A stretch of DNA of 64,000 nucleotides from Candidatus Krumholzibacteriota bacterium (lineage in GTDB: Bacteria > Krumholzibacteriota > Krumholzibacteriia > Krumholzibacteriales > Krumholzibacteriaceae): positions 1-64,000 of the forward strand of contig JAFGBF010000006.1 in assembly GCA_016933255.1 (NCBI GenBank). Direction: 5' to 3'. The translations under genes and the position numbers were made by a program. The notes under the pieces are model-generated. The model saw only the letters and a list, made by a program, of their open reading frames with translations, searched no databases and was not told the origin of the DNA. Of this stretch, positions 25,542 through 33,834 are shown one piece after another (the first letter of the stretch is position 1; each line of letters starts with the position of its first letter).

Positions 25542-26744
25542 ATGAGAAGAAAAATGATATTGGTCGCGGTCTTTATACTGATTCAGGGGCTGATCCTCGT
25601 GTCTTGCGGTGAAAAACGGGAAAAACTTCTGACGAACGATGGAGTCGCAGCCAGGATAGGAGACAAAAAGATCACCGATGATGATGTAGATGAAATATTC
25701 GGTTCTCTTTCCGAAAGTCAGAAGAATGATTTCAAAGGACCGAGGGGCAGGGCAAAATTTGTCGATATGGTGATAAATGACGAGCTCCTCTACATCGCTG
25801 CGAAAAACAGTAACCTCGCAAACGATCCGGAGATAAAAAAACAGATAGAAATCACTACAAGAAAGATCCTGATATCTGCTTATTACCAGGATACGGCGTT
25901 AAAGAAAATTGAGATCACCGACAGTGATATCGAGAAGTACTACGACGATCATAAAGAAAGGTACACGAACAGGGATGTCTTTAAGGCCCAGCATATTTTT
26001 TCGGTCGACAGCATGAAGTGCGTCAAATGGAAAAAAAGGATCGAAAAAGGAGAAAAGTTCAGCGCTATAGCAAAAAGTGAATCCGAGGACAGTTTATCGG
26101 CTAAGGATTTCGGGTCCCTGGGATATTTTAATCCGGACGGATTTATACGATTCATAGGAAAGTCGGCAAAATTTGCCGATCAGGTCAGGGCGCTTGAAAT
26201 AGGTGAAGTCAGTGATGTCATCAAACATGAAAAAGGGTATTCGCTTGTGCGCCTGAGCGAAAAAAACCCCCAGTCTTTGCAGCCGCTTTCAGAAGTCAGG
26301 GAAGGTATTATTGAGATACTTCGCAAAAACAGGTCGGAAACAGCGATGAATCTCGAGATAGAAAAACTGAGAAAAAAATATAATCCGGTCAATTACGCGC
26401 AGGAGGAGGTCCTTCAGATAACAAGGACGCCGGAGCAGTTATGGGAGATCGCGCAGGCTGAAGACGCCGCGTATACGCGTATCCTTTATTACAGGGAACT
26501 TGTGCACAGGTATCCGGATCATAAATATGCGGCCCAGGCTCTCTTCATGATAGGTTTTGTATATGGCGAAGAGCTGCTGGATCTGGCACAGGCGAAACGG
26601 ACCTATGAAGAGCTGGTAAAAAAATATCCGGATTCTGAAGTAGCCGAATCGGCAAAATGGATGCTGGACAACATTTACGAAAAGCACCCTAAATTCGAGT
26701 CTATCGAGAGCATACAGGAACAGATGAAGAAAGAAAGCGAGTAG
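25542..26744 (+). CDS. Parvulin-type peptidyl-prolyl isomerase lipoprotein with TPR-like C-terminus
   Basis: A periplasmic 400-residue lipoprotein. The signal peptide ends in a lipobox LVSC near residue 22. A SurA/PrsA N-terminal chaperone-like helical domain follows (about 30-130), then a rotamase domain (about 145-240: AQHIFSVDS, FSAIAKSESEDSLSAKDFG, GEVSDVIKHEKGYSLVRL) and a C-terminal tetratricopeptide-like part (about 300-390: YYRELVHRYPDHKYAAQALF, YEELVKKYPDSEVAESAKW). The likely role is folding of secreted or outer-membrane proteins. A RBS GACAGGAGG precedes ATG 25542. The next two genes are close and probably co-transcribed. Confidence 0.87.
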   Translation: MRRKMILVAVFILIQGLILVSCGEKREKLLTNDGVAARIGDKKITDDDVDEIFGSLSESQKNDFKGPRGRAKFVDMVINDELLYIAAKNSNLANDPEIKKQIEITTRKILISAYYQDTALKKIEITDSDIEKYYDDHKERYTNRDVFKAQHIFSVDSMKCVKWKKRIEKGEKFSAIAKSESEDSLSAKDFGSLGYFNPDGFIRFIGKSAKFADQVRALEIGEVSDVIKHEKGYSLVRLSEKNPQSLQPLSEVREGIIEILRKNRSETAMNLEIEKLRKKYNPVNYAQEEVLQITRTPEQLWEIAQAEDAAYTRILYYRELVHRYPDHKYAAQALFMIGFVYGEELLDLAQAKRTYEELVKKYPDSEVAESAKWMLDNIYEKHPKFESIESIQEQMKKESE

Positions 26745-26750
26745 TCAGGG

Positions 26751-27236
26751 ATGGAACTTCTTCAGGCCTATGTGAGCGGAATCGCCCTGGACAGGGAAAG
26801 GGAACATCCGGTCGTGCTTCTCAGGTCAGATGGAGAAGAAGAAGTCATGCCGATCTGGATAGGCCCCGCTGAAGCAGCGGCGATCTATACAGTCCTGGCA
26901 GGTGATTCTTTTGCCAGGCCGATGACGCATGACTTGCTGAAACTGATCATCGAGGAACTCGGTGCCGTCGTCAGCTCGATAGAGATAACAGGGATACAGA
27001 AAGACACATACTTCGCGAGGATTATCCTTAAAAGAGGAGAGGAGACCTTTTATATAGACGCAAGACCGAGTGATTCGATATCGCTGGCTCTCCGTTGCGG
27101 TTCACCGGTCTTTGTAGACAGGGAACTCTTCCAGAAGTACAAGCGGGATCTGAGGGTAGGAAAAAGCGGGGAAGAAGATATAAGGAAACATTTTCAGGAA
27201 CTCGATCCAGAGGATTTCGGGGATATCGATCTGTAG
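26751..27236 (+). CDS. Bifunctional nuclease domain (BFN/DUF151) protein
   Basis: A 161-residue cytoplasmic protein with a BFN domain over residues about 1-125: HPVVLLRSDGEEEVMPIWIG, EAAAIYTVLAG, RPMTHDLL and DARPSDSISLALRCGSPVFV. The family shows RNase and DNase activity in plants. In bacteria such as Thermotoga its structure is known, but the role is unclear. The C-terminal part is a short charged region, shorter than in forms fused to a UVR domain. It starts six bases after the isomerase stop. Confidence 0.88.
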   Translation: MELLQAYVSGIALDREREHPVVLLRSDGEEEVMPIWIGPAEAAAIYTVLAGDSFARPMTHDLLKLIIEELGAVVSSIEITGIQKDTYFARIILKRGEETFYIDARPSDSISLALRCGSPVFVDRELFQKYKRDLRVGKSGEEDIRKHFQELDPEDFGDIDL

Positions 27237-27296
27237 GAGAGGGTACCCGGCCTTCGCCGAAGGGCATAGACGGGTTCCCGCGTCAGGGATGTGAAA

Positions 27297-29027
27297 ATGA
27301 GGATCAAATCAATATTTGCAATTACCCTTGTCACTCTTTCATGTGCCGTTTCTCCTCCTGCTCTTCAGACCGATCAGTCGGCAGAGGCAGGGGATGAGGC
27401 CCTCCTGACCGGGATCAGGAGCGCTGTTTCCGAAGGAGACCATAAAGAGACGCGGAAACGAGGGATGCTTTATCTCGAAAGATACCCCGATGCTAAAGAA
27501 GTACCTGAAGTAAGACTGTATGTGGGAGAGGCTGAATTGAATCTCGGCTATCTGACCGATGCGAGGGCAGTCCTGGTGCCTCTTTCCGAACCCGGTGTCC
27601 CTTCTTCGAGCAGGAGGCCTGCTCTTAAGCTTCTGTTCCTGATCGACAGGGAGAAAGGAAGGTACGCGGATGCAGCGGCGCATCTTCTCGATGCTATCGG
27701 TGCAGAGATGGACGATTCGGAGTATCGTGAATCGAGGAATCTTCTTTCCGGGATATCGGGATTTCTCTCCAGTGAACAGATGGATAAGCTGAGGCTCGAT
27801 TACTCTTCCACTCCCGGCATTGATATTATTCTGGAAGGATCTCTTACTTACGCGCTTGCGGGAAGCGACACGGCCCGCGTAGCGGAACTCAGGCGGCATC
27901 TGGAGGCTGCTGATTCGCTAAGAGCCGTTCCGGACCGGGTTATAGCCAGGAGGACAGTGCCTTCCTTTGACAGAGCTCCCGGCGCGGCAAAGGGAGGGGA
28001 GATCCGTTCAATAGGTTTCATCTGTCCGCTGAGCGGAAGGTTTGCGCCTCTCGGAGAAGCGTTTCTTGCCGGTGCTTCGACTGCCCTTGCTGAGGCAAGG
28101 CTTCACGGAATCAGCAACGTCGAGCTTATAGTCGGAGACACCAAGGGAAGCGCTCTTGAAGCGCGTGAATTGACTGAAAGGATGATAAAAGAGGAAGGCG
28201 TATCGTCATTTGTAGGAGGAGTGCTGAGTGCTCCGACGATCGCGGCGGCGCAGGCTGCACAGTTCAATAAAGTCGTGCTGTATTCTCCTGTTGCTTCTGA
28301 ATCAGGAATAGACAAGATAGGGGATCATATCTTTCAGGCGCAGACGAGTTCTGATGCCGAGTTAATAGCTCTTGCGAGGGTCGCCTGCGTTATGATGGGA
28401 AAGAAAAGGATCGCATTTCTTTCAGCTGACAACCACAGCGCAAGGATATCTGAGGTTCTTTTTCGTGAATCTGTAGAACTCCTCGGAGGATCCATCGTTA
28501 TCTCCGATTTTTATGATCAGGGGAATACCGATTTTAAGATAAATATTGAAAGGATAAGAAACGCCGATCCGGAAGCGCTCTTTATCGCTTCCAACGCGGA
28601 AGATCTCGTACTGATCCTGCCGCAGCTTTCGTTTTATGAATTCGGAGTCCAGCTGCTTGGGACAAGCGCGTGGAATTCACCAAACCTGCTTCGCATGGCA
28701 GGGCGCGATATGGAAGGCGCAGTTTTTCCCGCAGTCGTCGATCTCAGAGATGATGAGGCGTTGTACAGATCCGCTGCCGCTTTGACTGACCAGCAGGTGA
28801 ATGAAGTCAATCGTTTCGTGATCGGCGGATATATCGGTGTCAGAAGAATGCTTGATATTATTGCAGGGAGCCGCGAGAGCGGCAATACGATCCGCGAGGA
28901 GATGACTCGGTCGCTTGAGAACACCAGGCATAAATATATTGAGCTGGTATCGGGAAAGGGTATCCCGTTCTATTCGGTCAAGAATGAAAAGTTCGTCGAC
29001 TACACTACTTTGACTCTGGGGCACTGA
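27297..29027 (+). CDS. LpoA-like periplasmic ligand-binding protein with helical N-terminal domain
   Basis: About 576 residues. A signal peptide (hydrophobic to about residue 18) ends near SC-A, possibly a weak lipobox. The N-terminal part (about 30-210) is helical and TPR-like, with repeats such as GMLYLERYPDAKEVPEVRLYVG. The C-terminal part (about 235-575) is a type I periplasmic binding fold (Peripla_BP_6): IGFICPLSGRFAPLGEAFLAGA, SFVGGVLSAPTIAAAQAAQ, ADPEALFIASNAEDLVLILPQL. This combination matches LpoA, the outer-membrane activator of a penicillin-binding protein, but also orphan amino-acid-binding proteins. ATG 27297 is preferred because CAGGGA lies about seven bases upstream; GTG 27291 is the alternative. 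Confidence 0.82.
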   Translation: MRIKSIFAITLVTLSCAVSPPALQTDQSAEAGDEALLTGIRSAVSEGDHKETRKRGMLYLERYPDAKEVPEVRLYVGEAELNLGYLTDARAVLVPLSEPGVPSSSRRPALKLLFLIDREKGRYADAAAHLLDAIGAEMDDSEYRESRNLLSGISGFLSSEQMDKLRLDYSSTPGIDIILEGSLTYALAGSDTARVAELRRHLEAADSLRAVPDRVIARRTVPSFDRAPGAAKGGEIRSIGFICPLSGRFAPLGEAFLAGASTALAEARLHGISNVELIVGDTKGSALEARELTERMIKEEGVSSFVGGVLSAPTIAAAQAAQFNKVVLYSPVASESGIDKIGDHIFQAQTSSDAELIALARVACVMMGKKRIAFLSADNHSARISEVLFRESVELLGGSIVISDFYDQGNTDFKINIERIRNADPEALFIASNAEDLVLILPQLSFYEFGVQLLGTSAWNSPNLLRMAGRDMEGAVFPAVVDLRDDEALYRSAAALTDQQVNEVNRFVIGGYIGVRRMLDIIAGSRESGNTIREEMTRSLENTRHKYIELVSGKGIPFYSVKNEKFVDYTTLTLGH

Positions 29028-29054
29028 GCAGCAGATTGATTCCGGGGGATCCTC

Positions 29055-29723
29055 TCATCTGATCAGTCTGAACCTTATAAGGAAACTGATCCAGAAGGAG
29101 CTGGGGGCTCCGCCTTCGACTACCGGTTTGAATTCGAATTGGCGCACCGCATCGATCGATGCTTTCTCGAAGCTTTTGATTCCGAATACCTTTCTTACGT
29201 ATGCCTCCTCTACAAGACCGAGTTCATTTACGTAGACTTCGACAAGGACATATCCCTCGGAGTGTCTGGCTATGGCGTCTTCCGGATACTCCGGCTGGAT
29301 CATCTTGAGAATGACGTAATCGTCTCTGTAAGGTACTTCAGTATGTGACGGGTAAGTGCGTTTGTAATTCTTGTCGATTATATCGTCGAAGGTGATCTTT
29401 TCTAAATCTTTTTCGGGGGCCGTTGAGATCTCCGGGTCTTCTTCGTCGATATCTTCTTCCTCATCGCTGACAAGTTCGATCTCGTGGACAACAAGATCAT
29501 GGCGCTCCTCCGAAAATACTTCGGCTTCGATCCCCCTGTCGTCGACTATGGTAATTTCAGGTATAAACTTTTTCGGTCCTTCATATCCTACTGAAAAGAC
29601 TTTATCTACCACCTTAGATCTTTCAGCCGATATGAAGAGTATCAGCAGGATCACCAGGGCGATCGGTATCATCAGAAGGAGTCTCTTTGTAAGCTTTTTG
29701 TCGTACTCGATGATCTTTCCCAT
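29055..29723 (-). CDS. TonB family energy-transducing protein
   Basis: An inner-membrane anchored protein of about 222 residues that probably passes proton-motive-force energy to outer-membrane receptors. A short cytoplasmic start is followed by one membrane helix (about 17-35, LLLMIPIALVILLILFI), an acidic periplasmic linker (about 80-110: EDIDEEDPE) and a C-terminal TonB domain (about 130-222: QPEYPEDAIARHSEGYVLVE and KASIDAVRQFEFKPV). It lacks the Pro-Glu/Pro-Lys spacer of E. coli TonB. The start is taken at 29723 (GGCGGGG seven bases before); an ATG 15 bases upstream at 29738 is weaker. No ExbB/ExbD gene is adjacent. Confidence 0.9.
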   Translation of the reverse strand: MGKIIEYDKKLTKRLLLMIPIALVILLILFISAERSKVVDKVFSVGYEGPKKFIPEITIVDDRGIEAEVFSEERHDLVVHEIELVSDEEEDIDEEDPEISTAPEKDLEKITFDDIIDKNYKRTYPSHTEVPYRDDYVILKMIQPEYPEDAIARHSEGYVLVEVYVNELGLVEEAYVRKVFGIKSFEKASIDAVRQFEFKPVVEGGAPSSFWISFLIRFRLIR

Positions 29724-29811
29724 ATTTTTCCCCGCCATGCCTTAATATGAGAGATAGCACAGGATAAGGCAAATAAAGGCTCTTATCACCCTGTCCACTG
29801 CTGTTCCTGGT

Positions 29812-32124
29812 TCACCCGGTGATATCGATGACAGACTCCTCATCAGAGGGACCCGAAATCTCGAAATACCGGTATACCGCCCTTTCATTTCCGGGTGGAG
29901 TGATCGACATCATATGTCTGCCTTCATCGAGAAAACGAAATATTGCCTTACCGTCACTGTCAGTGACCGAGCTGAATATCCCGTCTATTGATATGGAGGC
30001 GTTTCTGACAGGGGAGCCTCCTCTTACCAGGGTGATCCTGCGATCGAGGCAGATAATCGATTCCGGAAGAAAATATCGGACAAGTCCGGCTACGATTCCC
30101 TGGACCTGCATCTGCATCCAGACATCAGATGAAAAGAGTGATTCGCTTTTTTCTGTCATCGCCGCATGCAGCTCGCATGAAGGCGCTTTCGTCTGCTGTA
30201 GAAACAGGTTCGCCGATTCAGCTATCGCCGGATTTCTGAAGGGAGGGATCCTGCCTGTAAAGTCCATCATGCTTAGAGCGGCACGCCGGCCTTTACTGCT
30301 CCCCGGGTAGTGAAGGAATATCGGTTCGTCATCTTTCAGGGTACTTTCAGATCCGAAATGCAGCCTTAACGCAAGTTCTGCCCCGCTGATGTTTGTCCTG
30401 TAGATCCTTTCATCCAGTGAAAGGGTTTCTTCACCCTCGCGGGTAAGAGTCACATCGGCTCCGGCGGTGGTAAGAATGTCTCTTAACCTTTTTGCTATCT
30501 CAAGATTGACGGTAGCGCCTCTGAGACGCATCGGCCCTCTTCCTGAATCGTCGATGCCTCCGCCGGCAGGGTCGATAGATATTATTTTCCCCTGGAATGC
30601 GCCTCCAAGAATGGGATCAAGGACCAGCCGCCAGCCGTCCGAAGATCCGGCAGATGATGCGTTTTCCATGATAATCGGGCGGTAACCAGGCGCCGATACT
30701 ATAATACTGCCATCAGAGAGATCAGCCGGTACAGATAGAAAACCGTTCCTGCCCTGAGAATAAACAGTTCCGTCAGGACAGATGGCAAAGGGATCGTCGA
30801 CCTTTTTGCCGCTCAGACGGCAGGTGACCATAATGGAGAGGATATCATCGCTTTTTTCTTTTCTGAAATAAAGAGTATCGCCCAGGTCGGATGTTTCGAG
30901 AATAAACTCCGAATCGATCGCGTCTTCTGCTGCGGTGAAGGTGAAAGTCCCTTCTCTGGAGCTTCCCTCTATTATTTTTCCCGATGCTGGATGGATCACT
31001 CTTACCGGTTTGCCGTCAGCTACCTGTTCGCCCAGGGCATCGAGCAGTTTTACAGTCAGGGAAAGGCTGCGATCCGGTGAATTCTCGCAGGAGAGCGGAA
31101 GGATGTGTCTTACAGGCCTGTTTAAAAGCAGATCAAAGGGTTTGCTCAGAGCGCTGCCCCCTTTTACGCTTCTCGCTGAAGCTCGGAAACTGTAGCGCAT
31201 GTTTGGCGCATCATGCGGCATTGCGTGTGAAAGCCTTCCAGACAGAGGGTCCCAAACGGAAGGGATCTCATCGTCTCCTGCGATGATCCTCAGCGAAGAG
31301 GGATCGATCGGAATCCCGTGGTCCGGAAGGACTGTGAACGATACCGTTCCCGGTCCAGTGATCGTATCGGACGCAAGAGGGACTCTCTCAATGATCGGGA
31401 TACCTCTGGAAAAATATGAGACAAGTCCCAGAAAATACGATTCCGCTTCAAGCTTCTGTTTCGAGGATATCTTCAGTCTTTTTTCCATCTCAGGGTGGGA
31501 GATATAACTGGCCTCTGCCAGGACCGAGGCCCCCGCCATGGAATTTCTAAGGACATAATAGTTGCCTGGCCTTATCTTCGATTCTTCTATCCCGAGATTT
31601 CTCGCCAGATGTTTCTGTATATCAGTAGCGAGTTCAAGCGAAGCATCCGGGTCGGAGCCGCGGTAATATACCTCGATCATGTTTTTTCTGCGGTCGAGAG
31701 AGATATTGGAATTATGGTGCAGCGAGAGAAATACTTCTGGATCGAAGCTGTTGGATATCCTCATTCTTTCGGCAAGGTCGTCCTCCAGGGTGATCGAACT
31801 GTCGGGAAGGAAATCCCGGTCAGTACTGCGCGTCATCAAGACTTCAGCGCCCGCTTCATCGAGAAGCCCCCAGAGATACAGCGCGACCCCGAGGTTGACC
31901 TCGGCTTCAGTCAGGCTGTCTATCCCCGTTGCGCCTTCAAAATATCCTCCATGACCCGGGTCCAGAACGATCCTTCTTCCCTTGAGGATCTCGGTCCCGA
32001 CCCTCTCGGGATCCTCACTCAATTCGGAATAGAGCCTGTCCCAGGCTGTGTGCTTCGGAGCACATCCGGCGAGCAGGGACGCCAGGATGAGAGCAAGTAT
32101 TCCGTGGGCTACCGACCGGTTCAT
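29812..32124 (-). CDS. N-acetylmuramoyl-L-alanine amidase lipoprotein with a second, degenerate amidase domain
   Basis: A 770-residue periplasmic lipoprotein. The lipobox LLAGC is near residue 21. Amidase_3 domain 1 (about 50-260) has LDPGHGG (H58), TEAEVNL (E73), SLHHN and the catalytic-Glu region AEASYISHPEME, so it should cleave peptidoglycan amide bonds. The middle (about 270-500) has Ig-like and carboxypeptidase-regulatory-like modules. A second amidase-like domain (about 510-690) reads DPAGGG, VNLEIA and RLHFGSES: two of three zinc ligands are missing. The end (about 700-770) is another beta module. AGGAGG lies five bases before ATG 32124, which is preferred over an earlier in-frame ATG at 32181. 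Confidence 0.87.
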   Translation of the reverse strand: MNRSVAHGILALILASLLAGCAPKHTAWDRLYSELSEDPERVGTEILKGRRIVLDPGHGGYFEGATGIDSLTEAEVNLGVALYLWGLLDEAGAEVLMTRSTDRDFLPDSSITLEDDLAERMRISNSFDPEVFLSLHHNSNISLDRRKNMIEVYYRGSDPDASLELATDIQKHLARNLGIEESKIRPGNYYVLRNSMAGASVLAEASYISHPEMEKRLKISSKQKLEAESYFLGLVSYFSRGIPIIERVPLASDTITGPGTVSFTVLPDHGIPIDPSSLRIIAGDDEIPSVWDPLSGRLSHAMPHDAPNMRYSFRASARSVKGGSALSKPFDLLLNRPVRHILPLSCENSPDRSLSLTVKLLDALGEQVADGKPVRVIHPASGKIIEGSSREGTFTFTAAEDAIDSEFILETSDLGDTLYFRKEKSDDILSIMVTCRLSGKKVDDPFAICPDGTVYSQGRNGFLSVPADLSDGSIIVSAPGYRPIIMENASSAGSSDGWRLVLDPILGGAFQGKIISIDPAGGGIDDSGRGPMRLRGATVNLEIAKRLRDILTTAGADVTLTREGEETLSLDERIYRTNISGAELALRLHFGSESTLKDDEPIFLHYPGSSKGRRAALSMMDFTGRIPPFRNPAIAESANLFLQQTKAPSCELHAAMTEKSESLFSSDVWMQMQVQGIVAGLVRYFLPESIICLDRRITLVRGGSPVRNASISIDGIFSSVTDSDGKAIFRFLDEGRHMMSITPPGNERAVYRYFEISGPSDEESVIDITG

Positions 32125-32404
32125 CTGATCCTCCTTCCGGCGTCGTCTGTAAGGGGCTGATGTCTTTCTGCCGGTTTTCATAATGCCAAGATCTTTCGTT
32201 CATTACCCGGGGGAAATCGCAATTATTTATTGTTTAACAGATAGTTGCGATATCTTCAAGGGTGATTTATTCTCTTTTCCAATATCGGTCGTCCTGTATA
32301 TCGGCCGATCAGACCTCCAGTTTAACAATATATTGAGATATTAGTTGACGACTGCCACAATATATGGTAGAAAATGGCGAGTTTTATATTTGTACTACAC
32401 GAAG
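32125..32404. other. Divergent intergenic region with repeats and possible operator
   Basis: A 280-base region between the minus-strand amidase and plus-strand selA. Visible features are a perfect inverted repeat ATCGCAA (32216-32222) / TTGCGAT (32245-32251), a 10-base near-identical direct repeat ATATCGGYCG at 32282-32291 and 32298-32307, and a palindrome CAATATATTG at 32326-32335. No open reading frame stands out. Confidence 0.5.
32345..32373 (+). promoter_or_regulatory. Possible sigma70 promoter for selA
   Basis: TTGACG (32345-32350) and TAGAAA (32368-32373) are separated by 17 bases. The -35 box is strong and the -10 box is weak (four of six bases match). The spacer lies just before the selA start at 32405. 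Confidence 0.45.
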
Positions 32405-33829
32405 ATGGAGGAGTTTATCCAGACAGACTTGAAAAGGCTCCCTTCTGTTGAGAAGGTCCTCGGGGAGCGGTGCGTTTCGGATCTTGTCTCGAGGTATTCC
32501 AGAGGTGGGATCACTCGGATCATCAGGGATGAGATAGAGTCGTATCGCGAATATTTACTGCAGGATACAACCGGCAGTCAAAGCAGCGAGGATATCCTTC
32601 AAAAGATCGTCTCCGCGGTCACCGGGGAGATAGAGTCAGTTTCCTCTTTGCATCAGAGAAGGGTTGTCAATGCGTCAGGAGTCGTGCTGCACACGAACCT
32701 GGGAAGGGCTGTCCTGGGCGAAGAGGCCCGTTCGGCGCTCGATTACGTCTCGGCCGGATATATAGACCTCGAAATGAATATGGAGAACGGCCGAAGAACG
32801 GAGCGCGACTACAGGGCGGCCAGGCTGCTCAGCCTCCTTACCGGTTCGGAGAGCGCTCTCGTCGTGAATAATACCGCAGCGGCTGTTTTTCTCGCGGTCA
32901 GTACCTTCGCAGGTGAAGGAGCAGTAGCTGTTTCCCGCGGAGAACTGGTGGAGATCGGAGGCAGTTTCAGGCTTCCCGAGATCCTTTCCGCCGCCGCGGG
33001 GCGCGTTATAGAAGTAGGTACGACCAACAGGACAAACCTTCGGGATTATGAAAGGGCGATCGATGACGGAGCGACGCTCCTGTTGAAAGTGCATACAAGC
33101 AATTATCGGATCGTAGGATATACCGATGAAGTCGAACTTGGCAGACTCGTCGGTCTGGGGAGGGAAAAAAAGATCCCTGTGATGTATGATCAGGGAAACG
33201 GGATCCTTTTTCCTTTCGGTGAGGGCGGTCCGGGTGGTGAAGAAGATGTAGTCTCTTTGCTGCAAAGCGGGATCGATATCCTCTCTTTCAGCGGAGACAA
33301 GGCGTTGGGCGGGCCGCAGGCAGGAATACTAGTCGGGTCAGCTGATCTTATGGAAAAGCTCAGAAAGAACCACCTGAGCCGGGCTTTGCGGATTGACAAG
33401 CTCACGCTGGCCGCGCTCGAGAGAGTTCTGCTGCAGTACTGGGCCGGCAGGACCGATGGTATCCCGGCCGTAAACATGATAATGGAGAGTAAGGAATCGA
33501 TAGGCAAAAGAGCGCAAAAATTCTCTTCCGCCCTTTCGAAGAAGTTTCCTTCCTCAGCAGGGAAGATAACCGTTGTGGATGGTGAATCATCGATAGGAGG
33601 AGGAAGTTTTCCGATCGATCCGCTTCCGACCGTGCTTGTAAGGATTGAGCTGGTCAGGGGCGGTGCGGTCAAGCTTAACGATCTGCTGCGCAGGTCTGAT
33701 CCTGCCGTGCTTGCAAGGATCAAAGATGAATCGTTGTATTTCGATCTCAGGACTGTGGGCAGAGACGAAGAAAAAATGATCCGGGAGATCCTGGTAAGAG
33801 GAATAGAAGAAATCTCAGCGAGGGAGTAA
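32405..33829 (+). CDS. selA: L-seryl-tRNA(Sec) selenium transferase
   Basis: PLP enzyme that converts seryl-tRNA(Sec) to selenocysteyl-tRNA(Sec). It has 474 residues and aligns over its full length to SelA: N-terminal LPSVEKVL, NASGVVLHTNLGRA, LVVNNTAAAVFLAV, VSRGELVEIGGSFRLP, EVGTTNRTNLRDY, KVHTSNYRIVGYT and the PLP lysine block SFSGDKALGGPQAGILVG. ATG 32405 has only a weak GAAG upstream; the homologous N-terminus supports it over earlier starts. Neither selB, selD nor tRNA-Sec lies in the window, so selenoprotein synthesis must be checked genome-wide. Confidence 0.95.
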   Translation: MEEFIQTDLKRLPSVEKVLGERCVSDLVSRYSRGGITRIIRDEIESYREYLLQDTTGSQSSEDILQKIVSAVTGEIESVSSLHQRRVVNASGVVLHTNLGRAVLGEEARSALDYVSAGYIDLEMNMENGRRTERDYRAARLLSLLTGSESALVVNNTAAAVFLAVSTFAGEGAVAVSRGELVEIGGSFRLPEILSAAAGRVIEVGTTNRTNLRDYERAIDDGATLLLKVHTSNYRIVGYTDEVELGRLVGLGREKKIPVMYDQGNGILFPFGEGGPGGEEDVVSLLQSGIDILSFSGDKALGGPQAGILVGSADLMEKLRKNHLSRALRIDKLTLAALERVLLQYWAGRTDGIPAVNMIMESKESIGKRAQKFSSALSKKFPSSAGKITVVDGESSIGGGSFPIDPLPTVLVRIELVRGGAVKLNDLLRRSDPAVLARIKDESLYFDLRTVGRDEEKMIREILVRGIEEISARE

Positions 33830-33834
33830 TTACT

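Noticed and set aside
29028-29054. Bidirectional terminator between convergent genes
   Set aside because: The 27-base gap has no convincing GC-rich hairpin with a T-run on either strand.
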